Shown here piece by piece: positions 15,173-23,628 of a stretch of DNA of 62,399 nucleotides (positions are counted from its first letter, which is position 1; each line of letters begins with the position of its first letter). A program made the translations under genes and the position numbers. The DNA comes from Nitrososphaerota archaeon (GTDB lineage: Archaea; Thermoproteota; Nitrososphaeria; Nitrososphaerales; Nitrosopumilaceae), in assembly GCA_022573895.1 (NCBI GenBank), contig JACZTB010000007.1:1-62399 (forward strand), written 5' to 3'. Below the pieces are notes generated by a model. That model did not search any database. It was given only the letters and a program-made list of their open reading frames with translations, and had not been told where the DNA came from.

Positions 15173-15988
15173 GTGAAACTTCAAAAAGTTGCAGTAGTAA
15201 GTAAGGTTGGTTCGAAAGATTCAGAGCAAGCCGCAAAAGGTATTGTAAAAAAGCTTTTGGCAAAAAAAATCACAGTATATACAATTTCACCGATTGAAGT
15301 AAAAGGAGCAAAAAAAATTGATATGTTAGAGGAATTAAAAAAGGTGAAACTAGACCTTGTAATCACTCTTGGCGGAGATGGGACAACTCTTCGAGTTTTT
15401 AGAAACTTAGAGAATGAAACACCAATTCTAACAATTAATGTAGGTGGAAATAGAGGAATTTTATCAGAGATAACAATTGAAGAATTTGATGAAACAATAA
15501 ATCAAATTTTAAAAAATAAATTCTTCTTAGACAAAAGAACAAGAGTAGTTGCATCTTGTGAAGGAAAAGAATTTCCGCCAGCATTAAATGAGATTTACAT
15601 TAATAGAACAAATTTTACTAAAACTGCAGAAATTAAAATAAAATTTCAAAATGACACCGTAAAACAAAAAATGGATGGAGTGATTATTGCAACACCCAGT
15701 GGATCTACGGGTCACTCTTTTTCATTAGGAGGACCGATTTTGCATGAAAGTTTAGATGTTTTAATTATCACCCCTGTTGCACCGGTATACAGATTAGCAT
15801 CAATCGTAGTTCCAGATGAAAAGATTGAGATTACATGTTCTCATGATTGTAACATTGTGATGGATGCTCAAGTGGTCAAATCTGCCGGGTATGGAGAATC
15901 AATAATTATTAAGAAATACAAAAAAGCAGCGGTCTTTGTAAGATTAAAAAAACGAGGACTAAGACAAATGAGCAAACTTGGATTTTAG
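15173..15988 (+). CDS. nadK: NAD kinase
   Basis: The 271-residue protein has the NAD/polyphosphate kinase signature GGDGTTLR at residues 67-74, the NE(I) motif in ALNEIYINR, and TPSGSTGHSFSLGGPIL for nucleotide binding. It phosphorylates NAD(H) to NADP(H) using ATP or polyphosphate. Start is GTG, matched by the upstream TATA-like box. Its last 11 bases overlap the NOB1 gene, suggesting a two-gene operon. Confidence 0.95.
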   Translation: MKLQKVAVVSKVGSKDSEQAAKGIVKKLLAKKITVYTISPIEVKGAKKIDMLEELKKVKLDLVITLGGDGTTLRVFRNLENETPILTINVGGNRGILSEITIEEFDETINQILKNKFFLDKRTRVVASCEGKEFPPALNEIYINRTNFTKTAEIKIKFQNDTVKQKMDGVIIATPSGSTGHSFSLGGPILHESLDVLIITPVAPVYRLASIVVPDEKIEITCSHDCNIVMDAQVVKSAGYGESIIIKKYKKAAVFVRLKKRGLRQMSKLGF

Positions 15989-16457
15989 AATTTTAGATGC
16001 CAGTGCATTTTATGCAGGAGTTCCATTTAGATCATCTGATGATTATTACACCACATCTCTTGCTTACGATGAAATCAAACATATAAAGAAAAATCAAGAT
16101 GTTCTTGGAACTTTGCTTGAAACTAACAGACTAAAAATTAGAGAGCCAAATAAAGAATCAACAGAGACTGCAATAAAGGCAGCAAAAGATACGGGAGATT
16201 TTCCACAATTATCAAAACAAGATATTTCAATCATTGCATTATGCATTGAAATGAATGGTGAAATAATTAGTGATGATTTTGCAATTTCAAATGTAGTAAA
16301 GAATCTAGGTTTGAAAATATCACCAATTATGACTCAAGGAATAAAAGATGTTGGGAAATGGATTCACTATTGTCCAGGATGTAGAACTAATCATACCAAT
16401 AAAAAAGAGTGTCCGATGTGTGGAACGCCATTAAAAAGAAAATTACTCAAGAGGTAA
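15978..16457 (+). CDS. nob1: NOB1-like rRNA-processing endonuclease (PIN domain plus zinc ribbon)
   Basis: The 159 residues comprise a PIN domain with acidic residues at LDASAF (D7), DISIIAL and SDDFAI, and a C-terminal zinc ribbon CPGCRT...CPMCGTPLKRK. NOB1 makes the cut that forms the 3' end of 16S rRNA late in small-subunit assembly. TTG start inside the end of nadK. The C-terminal 15 bases overlap the convergent rhodanese gene. Confidence 0.92.
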   Translation: MDFRILDASAFYAGVPFRSSDDYYTTSLAYDEIKHIKKNQDVLGTLLETNRLKIREPNKESTETAIKAAKDTGDFPQLSKQDISIIALCIEMNGEIISDDFAISNVVKNLGLKISPIMTQGIKDVGKWIHYCPGCRTNHTNKKECPMCGTPLKRKLLKR

Positions 16458-17201
16458 TTGCTTTCCGTGCCATTCAACAAATGAACCGTCATAGAGTTTT
16501 ACTTTATCAAATCCCGCTATATTCAATTGTAAAAACAGACTTGATGCTCGATGACCATGCATACAATAACAAACGATCTCTTTATCTTTTGAAATTTGAT
16601 TTTGTAAAAACAATGCCTCTAGGGATTTCTTGTCACGAAACAGTTTTCCGTTATAACCAATTCCTTCTGTAAAAGGAATTAGTTTTGAGTTTGGCAGATG
16701 ACCACCAATAAATTCTTGAAGACTTCGAGCATCTAAAATTTGAAAATTATTCAAATTATCTTTCAAGAAATCAGATTCGATTCTGATTTCAGAATTTATT
16801 TTAGGAGAAAATTTAGTTGGTTCATAAGAAGACATTTGGCGAGTTAGCTTAAAACCATGTTTTTGCAGTTCAGATGCGTTTGCATCAAGCAAGAAAGTTT
16901 TCTCATGTCCAAAATACATTAGTGTCCAAGCAATTCTTGCAGTAGACGGATCCATAGAATCTCCAATTAAAACAACGGTTTTGTTTCCATCTATCCCCAG
17001 ATTATTAAAGAGTTCAATAATTTTTTTTTGTTCGATTACAAGATTGGAACCATATTGATCAAAACGAACTACTTGTTCAATAGAGAGAGATTGTGATTGT
17101 GCAAGATGTCCATAAAGGAACATTGTTTTTGGACGTGTATCCAAAATTACAAGATTTGGATCAGATTGATGTTCTTTAAGCCAACTAGTTGATACTAACA
17201 C
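16443..17201 (-). CDS. Second two-domain rhodanese-like sulfurtransferase
   Basis: The 252-residue product has two rhodanese domains. N-terminal: LVILDTRPKTMFLYGHLAQS, with no active Cys (GDSMD). C-terminal: LDARSLQEFIGGHLPNS and the active loop CMHGHRAS. The loop differs from the CRIGERS loop of the protein at 14239-15084, so acceptor or donor preference likely differs. It is tail to tail with NOB1, overlapping by 15 bases, and lies 34 bases after the XPF gene on the same strand. Confidence 0.9.
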   Translation of the reverse strand: MLVSTSWLKEHQSDPNLVILDTRPKTMFLYGHLAQSQSLSIEQVVRFDQYGSNLVIEQKKIIELFNNLGIDGNKTVVLIGDSMDPSTARIAWTLMYFGHEKTFLLDANASELQKHGFKLTRQMSSYEPTKFSPKINSEIRIESDFLKDNLNNFQILDARSLQEFIGGHLPNSKLIPFTEGIGYNGKLFRDKKSLEALFLQNQISKDKEIVCYCMHGHRASSLFLQLNIAGFDKVKLYDGSFVEWHGKQLPLE

Positions 17202-17235
17202 AAAAAATTCAGATTTGTCAATTTATTTAATTGTA

Positions 17236-17922
17236 TCACGTATCATGCAAAGTTTTTTGGTTAGACTTTTTGAGAAATGTACTTTTAGATTCTAACATCT
17301 TTTTGATTTTCTTTGCGCGTGCTTCTCCTAGTCCTTCAACTTTTGCTAGCTCAGGGGTTGTCGCAGTAAAAACTTTGAAGGGAGTTCCAAATTTCTCGAG
17401 CATTCTAACTGCAAATTTTTCTCCTATTCCGGGTAAACTACAAAGTACAGAAAGTTGTTGCCTTTGTAAATCAGAAGATTTTTTGATTTTCTTCAGATAA
17501 GGACCCTTTGGTGCATCTTTTCTGGAACATAATGACACCAATAATTTAGCTGTATGAGCTGCGTTAGGAGTAGGAATTATTGGAATTTTAAAATCAAGAA
17601 CAACAGTAGAAATAGCTCCATAAAATATCAGTGGATTATCAGCGATTTCTTCAATTTCATCAACATTTCCTTCTATCAATACAATAGGATATTGAAAATG
17701 TTTTTTGAGTCGGGAGCACTGATCAAAAAGTCTTCCATCAAAAATAGATGACATTAGATCACGAATACTCTTTCTCTCGACAACGGTTTCTGGTGCAACA
17801 ATGTAATCACCTATTGGAAGTGTTTTCATCTCAATGTTCAAGCCAACTGACTTTAGAAGCTCAGGAATTCCACTTTTTCGCTCTCTTTCATCTACAATAA
17901 TTCGAAGATTTTCTAAATTCAT
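17236..17922 (-). CDS. XPF/ERCC4-type structure-specific nuclease
   Basis: The 228-residue protein is the short archaeal XPF form: ERCC4 nuclease domain with G38-D39, ERKSIRD at 49-55 (the GDxnERKxxxD metal site) and an N-terminal VDERER, followed by two helix-hairpin-helix motifs (SLPGIGEKFAVRMLEKFG at about 160 and VEGLGEARAKKIKKML at about 194). No helicase domain, as in crenarchaeal XPF. It cleaves flaps and branched DNA near the junction in repair and replication restart, generally with PCNA. A clear PIP box is not evident at the C-terminus. Confidence 0.93.
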   Translation of the reverse strand: MNLENLRIIVDERERKSGIPELLKSVGLNIEMKTLPIGDYIVAPETVVERKSIRDLMSSIFDGRLFDQCSRLKKHFQYPIVLIEGNVDEIEEIADNPLIFYGAISTVVLDFKIPIIPTPNAAHTAKLLVSLCSRKDAPKGPYLKKIKKSSDLQRQQLSVLCSLPGIGEKFAVRMLEKFGTPFKVFTATTPELAKVEGLGEARAKKIKKMLESKSTFLKKSNQKTLHDT

Positions 17923-17975
17923 CCATAATAATTGTAAAGATTTGTTAATATCTTATTTGAAATCTGCGTTAGAGA

Positions 17976-18365
17976 TTACTTTCTAGGATTATTTTCTGCG
18001 GGGGGAGAATTTGTGGAACCACTCTTCGTCGTTGCAGTAATTTTTGATTCTTGTTCTTTTAGAGATTCTTTGACACGGATTTCTTGCTTTTCAAGAACTA
18101 TCACACGCGTTTTTGCCATCTCTTGTTTTTCTTCTAATTCATCAATCAATTCTTGTTTTGTTGATTTGATCAAGATAGTACCAGTATGTTTGAATACAGC
18201 ATCACCATCTGCTATTTTCTTTAATTCTTCTAGAGCTTTTTCTGTTTCTGCTTTTTCCATTTCAAGATGTTGTTTTTGAGTCATGATTGATTGGAGATTT
18301 TGTTGAGATTGTTGTAACTTCATTAGTTGTTCTTGAAGCCATGGAGGCATTTGTTTAGTAGACAT
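17976..18365 (-). CDS. pfdB: Prefoldin subunit beta
   Basis: The 129 residues form two long helices joined by the beta-hairpin KIADGDAVFKHTGTILIKST, the pattern of beta-type prefoldin. The protein assembles with the alpha subunit (encoded at 47421-47846) into a jellyfish-shaped hexamer that hands unfolded protein to the thermosome. The C-terminal TTKSGSTNSPPAENNPRK is a short disordered extension. Confidence 0.93.
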   Translation of the reverse strand: MSTKQMPPWLQEQLMKLQQSQQNLQSIMTQKQHLEMEKAETEKALEELKKIADGDAVFKHTGTILIKSTKQELIDELEEKQEMAKTRVIVLEKQEIRVKESLKEQESKITATTKSGSTNSPPAENNPRK

Positions 18366-18465
18366 AATTAATCAAAAATTTTATTTCGTTATATCTTTAG
18401 CTAATACCAAAAAAGTCTCCTTAAATCGATTTTAGGCGTGTAAATATATGAAAATGGTTTAGAAA

Positions 18466-18549
18466 TTAATCGTCAGTAGCAAGATCATCTAAAAGTTTAG
18501 AGTATTTCTCAATAAGTTCATCAGTGATTTTCTCATGTTCTGGACTCAT
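18466..18549 (-). CDS. Possible 27-residue ORF coupled to the Fic/Doc gene
   Basis: The ATG at 18549 overlaps the TGA of the Fic/Doc gene in an ATGA arrangement, and the frame runs to TAA at 18466-18468. The peptide is acidic and helical (MSPEHEKITDELIEKYSKLL then DDLATDD). A 4-base stop/start overlap is typical of coupled partners. Fic antitoxins can be short helices; here SPEHEK only partly fits the [S/T]xxxE[G/N] inhibitor motif, the last residue being Lys. An antitoxin role is a guess. Confidence 0.45.
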   Translation of the reverse strand: MSPEHEKITDELIEKYSKLLDDLATDD

Positions 18550-18992
18550 AATGATCTTACTCTTTCTGAAGTATATAAAATTAGTTGTTCCATAATATTT
18601 GGCTCAAGGTCACGGGCATGTTTCTTGATCTCACTTAACATACCTCTTAATTCTAAATTTTCATCATCTATATCAATCTCTAATTCATATCCATTATCAC
18701 GGAGAAATGTCCCTGCTCCAATGATCGAAGTTCTCCTATTGCCATCAAGGAATGCTTGAACCCAAGGAATCATAGATATTATGCACGCTGCTTTTTCAAT
18801 CAAGTCTTGTTCTCTATTTCCAGAAGTACCATAACAGCTTACTTTTGGGAATACACGAGCAAGATTTTTAGGAATAGTACCAATGTATACTTTCTTACCA
18901 GTTCTTCTGCGATGTCTTTTGAGAATTTTTACATTAGTTTCAATTAGAAATTGATTATCAATTTTCATTACAATCTCATTATTTGATGTCAT
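18546..18992 (-). CDS. Fic/Doc-like protein with non-canonical motif
   Basis: In 148 residues the Fic/Doc core is recognised by QAFLDGNRRTSIIGAGTFLR (79-98) followed by DNGYELEI, matching the Doc motif HxFxDxNKRT...NGYEL. Canonical proteins have His at the first motif position; this one has Q79 (codon CAA). That His is the general base for AMPylation or phosphorylation, so activity is uncertain. A very basic N-terminal segment (ILKRHRRRTGKKVYIG) might bind RNA or DNA. It ends overlapping a 27-residue ORF. Possible start also at the second Met (residue 9). Confidence 0.75.
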   Translation of the reverse strand: MTSNNEIVMKIDNQFLIETNVKILKRHRRRTGKKVYIGTIPKNLARVFPKVSCYGTSGNREQDLIEKAACIISMIPWVQAFLDGNRRTSIIGAGTFLRDNGYELEIDIDDENLELRGMLSEIKKHARDLEPNIMEQLILYTSERVRSL

Positions 18993-19045
18993 GTGGTATT
19001 TTCCTTAGATGATGAGATTTAAGGATTGAAAGAATATCGTTATTT

Positions 19046-19157
19046 ACTTAAGGATACTTTTTGTTATTCGCTGTATCTTTTACTACCAAAAAAATATGCC
19101 TAAAGATTTTCTAGGTACAAACTTAAGGATACATTTTCGTGAATCATTATATCTTTA
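19046..19157. repeat. Two imperfect copies of a ~38-bp element
   Basis: Copies at 19046-19083 and 19121-19157 both begin acttaaggatac and end tatctttta/tatcttta followed by c, with the middle diverged. On the minus strand each reads as taaagatat-like A/T-rich promoter sequence followed by atccttaagt. A related stretch lies before pfdB around 18385-18426. The second copy runs into the 3' end of pcc1. Confidence 0.5.
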
Positions 19158-19392
19158 CCGATTCAATTGAATCATAACTGACTTGAATTAGTCTAAGTGT
19201 GGAATTGAGATTTGCTCTCAAGTGTGGTAAATGTTTAGACTCAACTGAAATGCTTATCTTCTCATTGAATTTTATCTCAGTCTTAACAGGATTTTCTGGA
19301 TAAAATTCGTTGTCAGTATTTACAGAATCAAAAATTGCCTTTGTTTTGTCTTTTGCATCAACTGTGATAATTGCACTATAGCTTAATGTCAT
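19147..19392 (-). CDS. pcc1: KEOPS complex subunit Pcc1
   Basis: The 81-residue protein carries the Pcc1 pattern: alternating strands at the start (LSYSAIITVDAKD) and the C-terminal helix LRANLNSTLRLIQVSYDS. Pcc1 dimerises in KEOPS, which with Kae1 makes t6A37 on ANN-decoding tRNAs. Its ATG lies inside the end of rpl37ae (17-base overlap), so it is in the exosome/ribosome operon here. Other KEOPS genes are not in this window. Confidence 0.88.
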   Translation of the reverse strand: MTLSYSAIITVDAKDKTKAIFDSVNTDNEFYPENPVKTEIKFNEKISISVESKHLPHLRANLNSTLRLIQVSYDSIESVKI

Positions 19393-19588
19393 ATGCTGTT
19401 CCAGCTACTTTAAAACTGCATTTTTTACAAGACCAAATTCCCACAGCGTCTCTGCCAAATGTCTTTGAGCCGCATTCAGGACAAGCTCTCTTTTTTTTTA
19501 ATTGAAAATGGATTTTTGTATACTGCTTTCTAAGCTTAATTCCATATCTTGCACCTAATCCTTTAAGAGATTTTTTTGCTTTTGCCAT
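19376..19588 (-). CDS. rpl37ae: 50S ribosomal protein L37Ae (eL43)
   Basis: Seventy residues with the basic start MAKAKKSLKGLGARYGIKLRK and a zinc ribbon CPECGSKTFGRDAVGIWSCKKC. Length and the four-Cys ribbon match archaeal L37Ae. It follows rrp42 directly (one base between) and overlaps pcc1, an arrangement also common in other archaea. Confidence 0.97.
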   Translation of the reverse strand: MAKAKKSLKGLGARYGIKLRKQYTKIHFQLKKKRACPECGSKTFGRDAVGIWSCKKCSFKVAGTAYDIKL

Positions 19589-19589
19589 T

Positions 19590-20408
19590 TTATCTACTTC
19601 CCTGTTGAGCTTCTTTTAATTTTTCTCTTATTTTTGCACCTACTCTGACAGAAATTTCTCCACACTGAACTACTTCTTCTTGTGTAAATCCATCATTTCC
19701 ACCTTTTTGTAAAGCACAAATATTTCCATCAGAATTAGTAGTAATTGTAATTCTTGCATCCATACTATCCCATTCATCGCCATTTGGATCAACAATAATG
19801 TGATTTCCAATCTTTCCCATAGTTACAGATACAGGAATTGTTGTAGTTGGTAATGGAATTTCTTCACCATTAACAATTGTTGGTTTATCATCAACCATGG
19901 TCCATTTTGGGGTTGTTGATGTAAGTAATGCAGCAGTAGCAGCATAAGAACATGCATCAAAGAGATTTCCATCATAATCAATAACTACTATATCAGAAAA
20001 TACACCAACAACTGATTTGCCTTTCTCAATAACTAATTGTGACAAATCAATCATATGACTTTCTCTAATTCCCCTATCAACAACTCTTGCCAATTCAATA
20101 ACATGTGGTTGTGGTGGCCCAGTTTCAACACTAGGATGTGAAAGTGGTAAAAGTTCAGCAGTACAAATGAAGATACCTTTGTCACCCATATCTGGAAAAG
20201 GTCTGTCCGGTTGAATTTTTACTCCACATAAAACTTCGGTATCGCCAAGTCGTACTTTTGCCGAACCGTTTGCTTTAGGAACTGCATTAGTTTCAATGGA
20301 TATTTCCCTCGGTTCATCTAGTGCTCGTCCATCTACTCTTTTTTCTTGATCTAATAATTCAAGGATTTGTGTTTTTTTTAATTCATCAATAACAGAGTGT
20401 GATGCCAT
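19590..20408 (-). CDS. rrp42: Exosome complex protein Rrp42
   Basis: The 272-residue RNase PH-fold subunit has VDGRALDEPREI, VLCGVKIQPDRPFPD and DPNGDEWDSMDARITIT. Rrp42 is the non-catalytic half of the archaeal hexameric ring and helps bind RNA for phosphorolysis by Rrp41. The gene begins two bases after rrp41 ends. Confidence 0.96.
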   Translation of the reverse strand: MASHSVIDELKKTQILELLDQEKRVDGRALDEPREISIETNAVPKANGSAKVRLGDTEVLCGVKIQPDRPFPDMGDKGIFICTAELLPLSHPSVETGPPQPHVIELARVVDRGIRESHMIDLSQLVIEKGKSVVGVFSDIVVIDYDGNLFDACSYAATAALLTSTTPKWTMVDDKPTIVNGEEIPLPTTTIPVSVTMGKIGNHIIVDPNGDEWDSMDARITITTNSDGNICALQKGGNDGFTQEEVVQCGEISVRVGAKIREKLKEAQQGSR

Positions 20409-20410
20409 TT

Positions 20411-21145
20411 CTAATCGCTTCCATTTCCAAAGTATTTGTCAGTGAGTGCTTTCTTTTGTAATTCATAAACAATTTTACAGCCATTGACTCCAACTTCTAC
20501 ACATTTCTTGTATTCCTCAGGAGTGAGGATACCATCCAACTGCAATAACGTAATTTTTTTAAGATTTGGCATGTAACCAATTGGCATGTCGGCTTGACCT
20601 GCTTGGTCCTCTTCATTGTTAACATCAAGAACTATAGTATCTGCTACTTTACCTGAAGCACATGCTGCAACCATATCCCTCATTGGGATTCCAGCATCTG
20701 CTAATGCTACAGAAGCTGCAGAAAGTGCTGCACATCTACTACCACCGTCTGCTTGAAAGACTTCGATAAATACATCAACTGCTGTTCTTGGAAATTTTTC
20801 TAATATTACTGCAGGCTCTAGTGCCTCTTTGATTACTTTGGAAATTTCAATCTCTCTTCTTGAAGGTGCGGGGTTTTTTCTTTCACTAACTGAGAATGGC
20901 TCCATATGATATCTAACTCGTAAAATTCCTGTATCAGTATCGGACATGTGTTTTGGATGAACATCTCTTGGACCAAAAATACCAACTAGTATTTTATTAT
21001 CACCAAATTCAATGTAAGCTGAGCCATCCGCATTTTTTAAAACGCCAGCTTTTATCATAATTTTTCTTGTTTCGTCGATTTTTCTTCCGTCACAACGAAT
21101 TCCATTTTCGTCCAATAGGACCATTGTTGCATCTCTTCCACCCAT
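20411..21145 (-). CDS. rrp41: Exosome complex exonuclease Rrp41
   Basis: The 244-residue catalytic RNase PH subunit: IRCDGRKIDETRKI, VGIFGPRDVHPKHM, RREIEISKVIKEALEPAVIL, FQADGGSRCAALSAAS and EEDQAGQADMPIGY, which holds the metal-binding acidic residues. It degrades RNA 3' to 5' with phosphate. Possible starts are ATG at 21145 (overlapping rrp4's stop by one base) or the internal Met of MVLLDENG. Confidence 0.97.
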   Translation of the reverse strand: MGGRDATMVLLDENGIRCDGRKIDETRKIMIKAGVLKNADGSAYIEFGDNKILVGIFGPRDVHPKHMSDTDTGILRVRYHMEPFSVSERKNPAPSRREIEISKVIKEALEPAVILEKFPRTAVDVFIEVFQADGGSRCAALSAASVALADAGIPMRDMVAACASGKVADTIVLDVNNEEDQAGQADMPIGYMPNLKKITLLQLDGILTPEEYKKCVEVGVNGCKIVYELQKKALTDKYFGNGSD

Positions 21146-21825
21146 TATGATTCACTTTCTGATTCTAACATTTCTTTAACTTGATCAGTCAAATTAGCAA
21201 TATGTGCTTTCTCATCGACCATTTGAATGGCTTTTTTAGCCTTTAATAATCCCTCTGTGGATTCGCATGAAACCACTACCCAGCCATTTTGACCAATTGT
21301 AATTGCCGCATTAGTAGCAATTTCTATGGTCTGGATCATTGTACCTCTTTTTCCAATTAGGCGTGGAACCTTACTTGGAGAGATTTGTACCAAAGCTCCA
21401 GAGTCGATTTTACCTAAATCTCTATCAGAAATTGTTAGAAGGGGATCTCTTGTTCTATCAAAATTAGCAATTCTTGCAGCAACAAGATCTCCTGTTTTTA
21501 GTTTTGAAGTAAGTTCATCAGCATGAGCAGAAAAGTCTCGTCCAAAGACATCCTGTGCGGGTAAGAATCCAACATAACATGAATTGATATCTAATTCCCA
21601 TGATAATGATGTGTGAGAAAGGACTTTGGCGATAACAAGATCGTTGATTTTTGGAATATATTTTCCAGTCAAGGGAATTACTCTAACAGAATCATCATAA
21701 ATTTCTGAAATTCCAATAGATGTAGAAATTATTTTATTTCCTTCAAGTAAAACATTTTGTTCAGGTCTAAAAGGTCCTGTAGTTACAAGGTCACCAGGAA
21801 TTACGTACTTTCTTTTATTATCCAT
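21145..21825 (-). CDS. rrp4: Exosome cap subunit Rrp4
   Basis: The 226-residue protein shows the N-terminal domain (KYVIPGDLV), an S1 domain around 65-140 (INDLVIAKVLSHTSLSWELD) and a KH domain with PRLIGKRGTMIQTIE at about 168-182. Rrp4 forms part of the trimeric cap that feeds RNA to the Rrp41/42 ring. Its stop and start overlap neighbouring genes by one base each. The other cap protein, Csl4, is not in this window. Confidence 0.95.
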   Translation of the reverse strand: MDNKRKYVIPGDLVTTGPFRPEQNVLLEGNKIISTSIGISEIYDDSVRVIPLTGKYIPKINDLVIAKVLSHTSLSWELDINSCYVGFLPAQDVFGRDFSAHADELTSKLKTGDLVAARIANFDRTRDPLLTISDRDLGKIDSGALVQISPSKVPRLIGKRGTMIQTIEIATNAAITIGQNGWVVVSCESTEGLLKAKKAIQMVDEKAHIANLTDQVKEMLESESES

Positions 21826-22511
21826 TATTTAATTACCTCAACTGAAGCAGAACCCTTGGTTATAGAACCCAATCTATCAATCACGTTTGGCCTTGCTCCA
21901 GCAGGTATTTCTAGTATTGCTTTTAGAGAACCGTTATTTTGCCATTCTTGTTTTTTTAGAGTACCAACTGATTTGAGAACAGAGTATGATTGAGATGCAT
22001 ATTGCGCAGGAATTATAATTTCCAATTGTAGATTCTCAGATTTTAGGGCAATGATTGAACGCAATTTTTCAACAATATCTTGTACCTGTTCATCTACACC
22101 TTTTTGAGAATCTATTGAAACTCTGGCATCTTTCATAGCTTGTTCAATTCTTAATGGGGGATGAGGTAAGTGAGTTTTAGGATCTACGTAGGTCTTGGCA
22201 ATAAACTCAACAATCTGTTTTTTCTTTTCATCAATCATTTTTCGTCTTTGGTCAGTTGTAAGATTCAGATCACCTTTCTGAAGAATTATCTGAGCAATTT
22301 CAGCCTGGTCTTCAGTTTTGAAAGCCTTGAGTAATTTTTCATTTCCAGGCTTTGTGCCTTTTCCTGAGTCAGTGTAAATTTCATCTGACACCAAAACCGC
22401 AGAAAGATCCTTTTTCTTGCCTAATTTGTAATCCAGTGCGGGGTCAGGCTTTACTAAAATCTCAAATTTTTCGCCCTCAAAAGAATATCTTACCACTGTA
22501 ACATCGACCAT
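21825..22511 (-). CDS. Ribosome maturation protein SBDS
   Basis: The 228-residue protein has the SBDS domain order: N-terminal FYSH domain (VVRYSFEGEKFEILVKPDPA; DQRRKMIDEKKKQIVEFIAK at its end), then helical and ferredoxin-like C-terminal parts. SBDS releases the anti-association factor aIF6 with elongation-factor help during 50S maturation. It heads the run SBDS-rrp4-rrp41-rrp42-rpl37ae-pcc1, the conserved archaeal exosome superoperon. The divergent rpoD gene begins 87 bases away. Confidence 0.95.
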   Translation of the reverse strand: MVDVTVVRYSFEGEKFEILVKPDPALDYKLGKKKDLSAVLVSDEIYTDSGKGTKPGNEKLLKAFKTEDQAEIAQIILQKGDLNLTTDQRRKMIDEKKKQIVEFIAKTYVDPKTHLPHPPLRIEQAMKDARVSIDSQKGVDEQVQDIVEKLRSIIALKSENLQLEIIIPAQYASQSYSVLKSVGTLKKQEWQNNGSLKAILEIPAGARPNVIDRLGSITKGSASVEVIK

Positions 22512-22598
22512 TTCTAAAACATGTAGGATAATTTGGTATTTATCTATACGTAGAACAAGCTAGATTTTTATGAGGACTTTAAAGATTTTCTTCAAGAT

Positions 22599-23237
22599 TT
22601 GTCATCCTTAGAAATAATCAGTAAAGATAAGCAAAAAATATCTGTAAAGCTAAAAGGCATTCCCATACAGTACGCAAATGCACTTAGACGTATCTGTCTA
22701 AATGGCGTTCCAATCTTTGCAATTGACACAATAGACATTATAGAAAATTCTTCTGTATTGCCAGATGAAGGTTTGGCACATAGATTAGGGCTAATTCCAA
22801 TAACTACTGATTTGTCCAGATTTAATGAACCATCCAAATGTGATTGTAACAGTGAATCTGGTTGTTCAAACTGCAAAGTCATGCTAGTTTTAGACACAGG
22901 GAAATCAGATGTGACAAGAACTGTCCTTTCAAACGAGTTATCCTCTGAAGATGATTCAATAAAACCAACTTCAGATAAAATCTCAATTGTTCAACTAGCC
23001 CCAGGTCAAAGAGTCAAAATAGAATGTTACGCAAGACTGGGACGCGGAACAAATCATGCCAAATGGAACTCGGCAAATATTTCAACTCTTGTTGAGACAG
23101 ACAAAAAAGATGAAATTATTCTCACTGTAGAATCAACTGGTGCTCTTAGTCCAGAGCAAATTATTCTTGCAGGGGTAGACGAAGTGAGTAACAGATTAGG
23201 CGAATTCAAAGATATGATTAGTCAAATCAAAGAATAA
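22599..23237 (+). CDS. rpoD: DNA-directed RNA polymerase subunit D
   Basis: The 212 residues match the alpha/Rpb3-like subunit: IPIQYANALRRICLNGVPIF dimer helix, DEGLAHRLGLIP, and ALSPEQIILAGVDEVSNRL at the C-terminus. C81, C83, C89 and C92 form an Rpb3-like zinc loop. At 212 residues it is shorter than D subunits carrying the separate Fe-S domain, which appears missing. TTG start is supported by a ttttta TATA-like box about 30 bases upstream; an ATG nearby is out of frame. It leads the L18e-L13-S9 operon. Confidence 0.96.
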   Translation: MSSLEIISKDKQKISVKLKGIPIQYANALRRICLNGVPIFAIDTIDIIENSSVLPDEGLAHRLGLIPITTDLSRFNEPSKCDCNSESGCSNCKVMLVLDTGKSDVTRTVLSNELSSEDDSIKPTSDKISIVQLAPGQRVKIECYARLGRGTNHAKWNSANISTLVETDKKDEIILTVESTGALSPEQIILAGVDEVSNRLGEFKDMISQIKE

Positions 23238-23280
23238 ACTAGCATAGACATTATATTTGGGTTTTAAACGCATTATTCAC

Positions 23281-23628
23281 ATGACTAATCAACTGGTTAT
23301 ACGCATGGCCAAAGATCTAAAGAAAGCATCAATCAAAAATAATGCTCCGATTTGGGCAAAATTGGCAGAATATGCACTAAAGCCATCTATCGCAAGAAGA
23401 GATATCAACTTGAAGAGAATTGGTCAACTAACAAAAGAAAACGATACGGTAGTCTGTCCAGGAAAAGTTCTTGCAACAGGGAACGTTCCTCACAAAATTA
23501 CATTATGTTCATTTTCAATTTCAAATTCTGCGGCAAATAAAATCATTGATAACGGTGGAAAACTAATTAGTTTTTCAGATCTGATTAAACAGAATCCTAC
23601 AGGAAAAGGAGTACTACTACTTGGCTAG
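23281..23628 (+). CDS. rpl18e: 50S ribosomal protein L18e (eL18)
   Basis: From the ATG at 23281 the product has 115 residues: MTNQLVIRMAKDLKKAS, VVCPGKVLATGNVPHKIT and NPTGKGVLLLG at the end, all typical of L18e. A TTG 24 bases upstream would add MGFKRIIH, which is not like the family; a ttatat box about 30 bases before the ATG favours the shorter form. Overlaps rpl13 by 8 bases. Confidence 0.94.
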   Translation: MTNQLVIRMAKDLKKASIKNNAPIWAKLAEYALKPSIARRDINLKRIGQLTKENDTVVCPGKVLATGNVPHKITLCSFSISNSAANKIIDNGGKLISFSDLIKQNPTGKGVLLLG

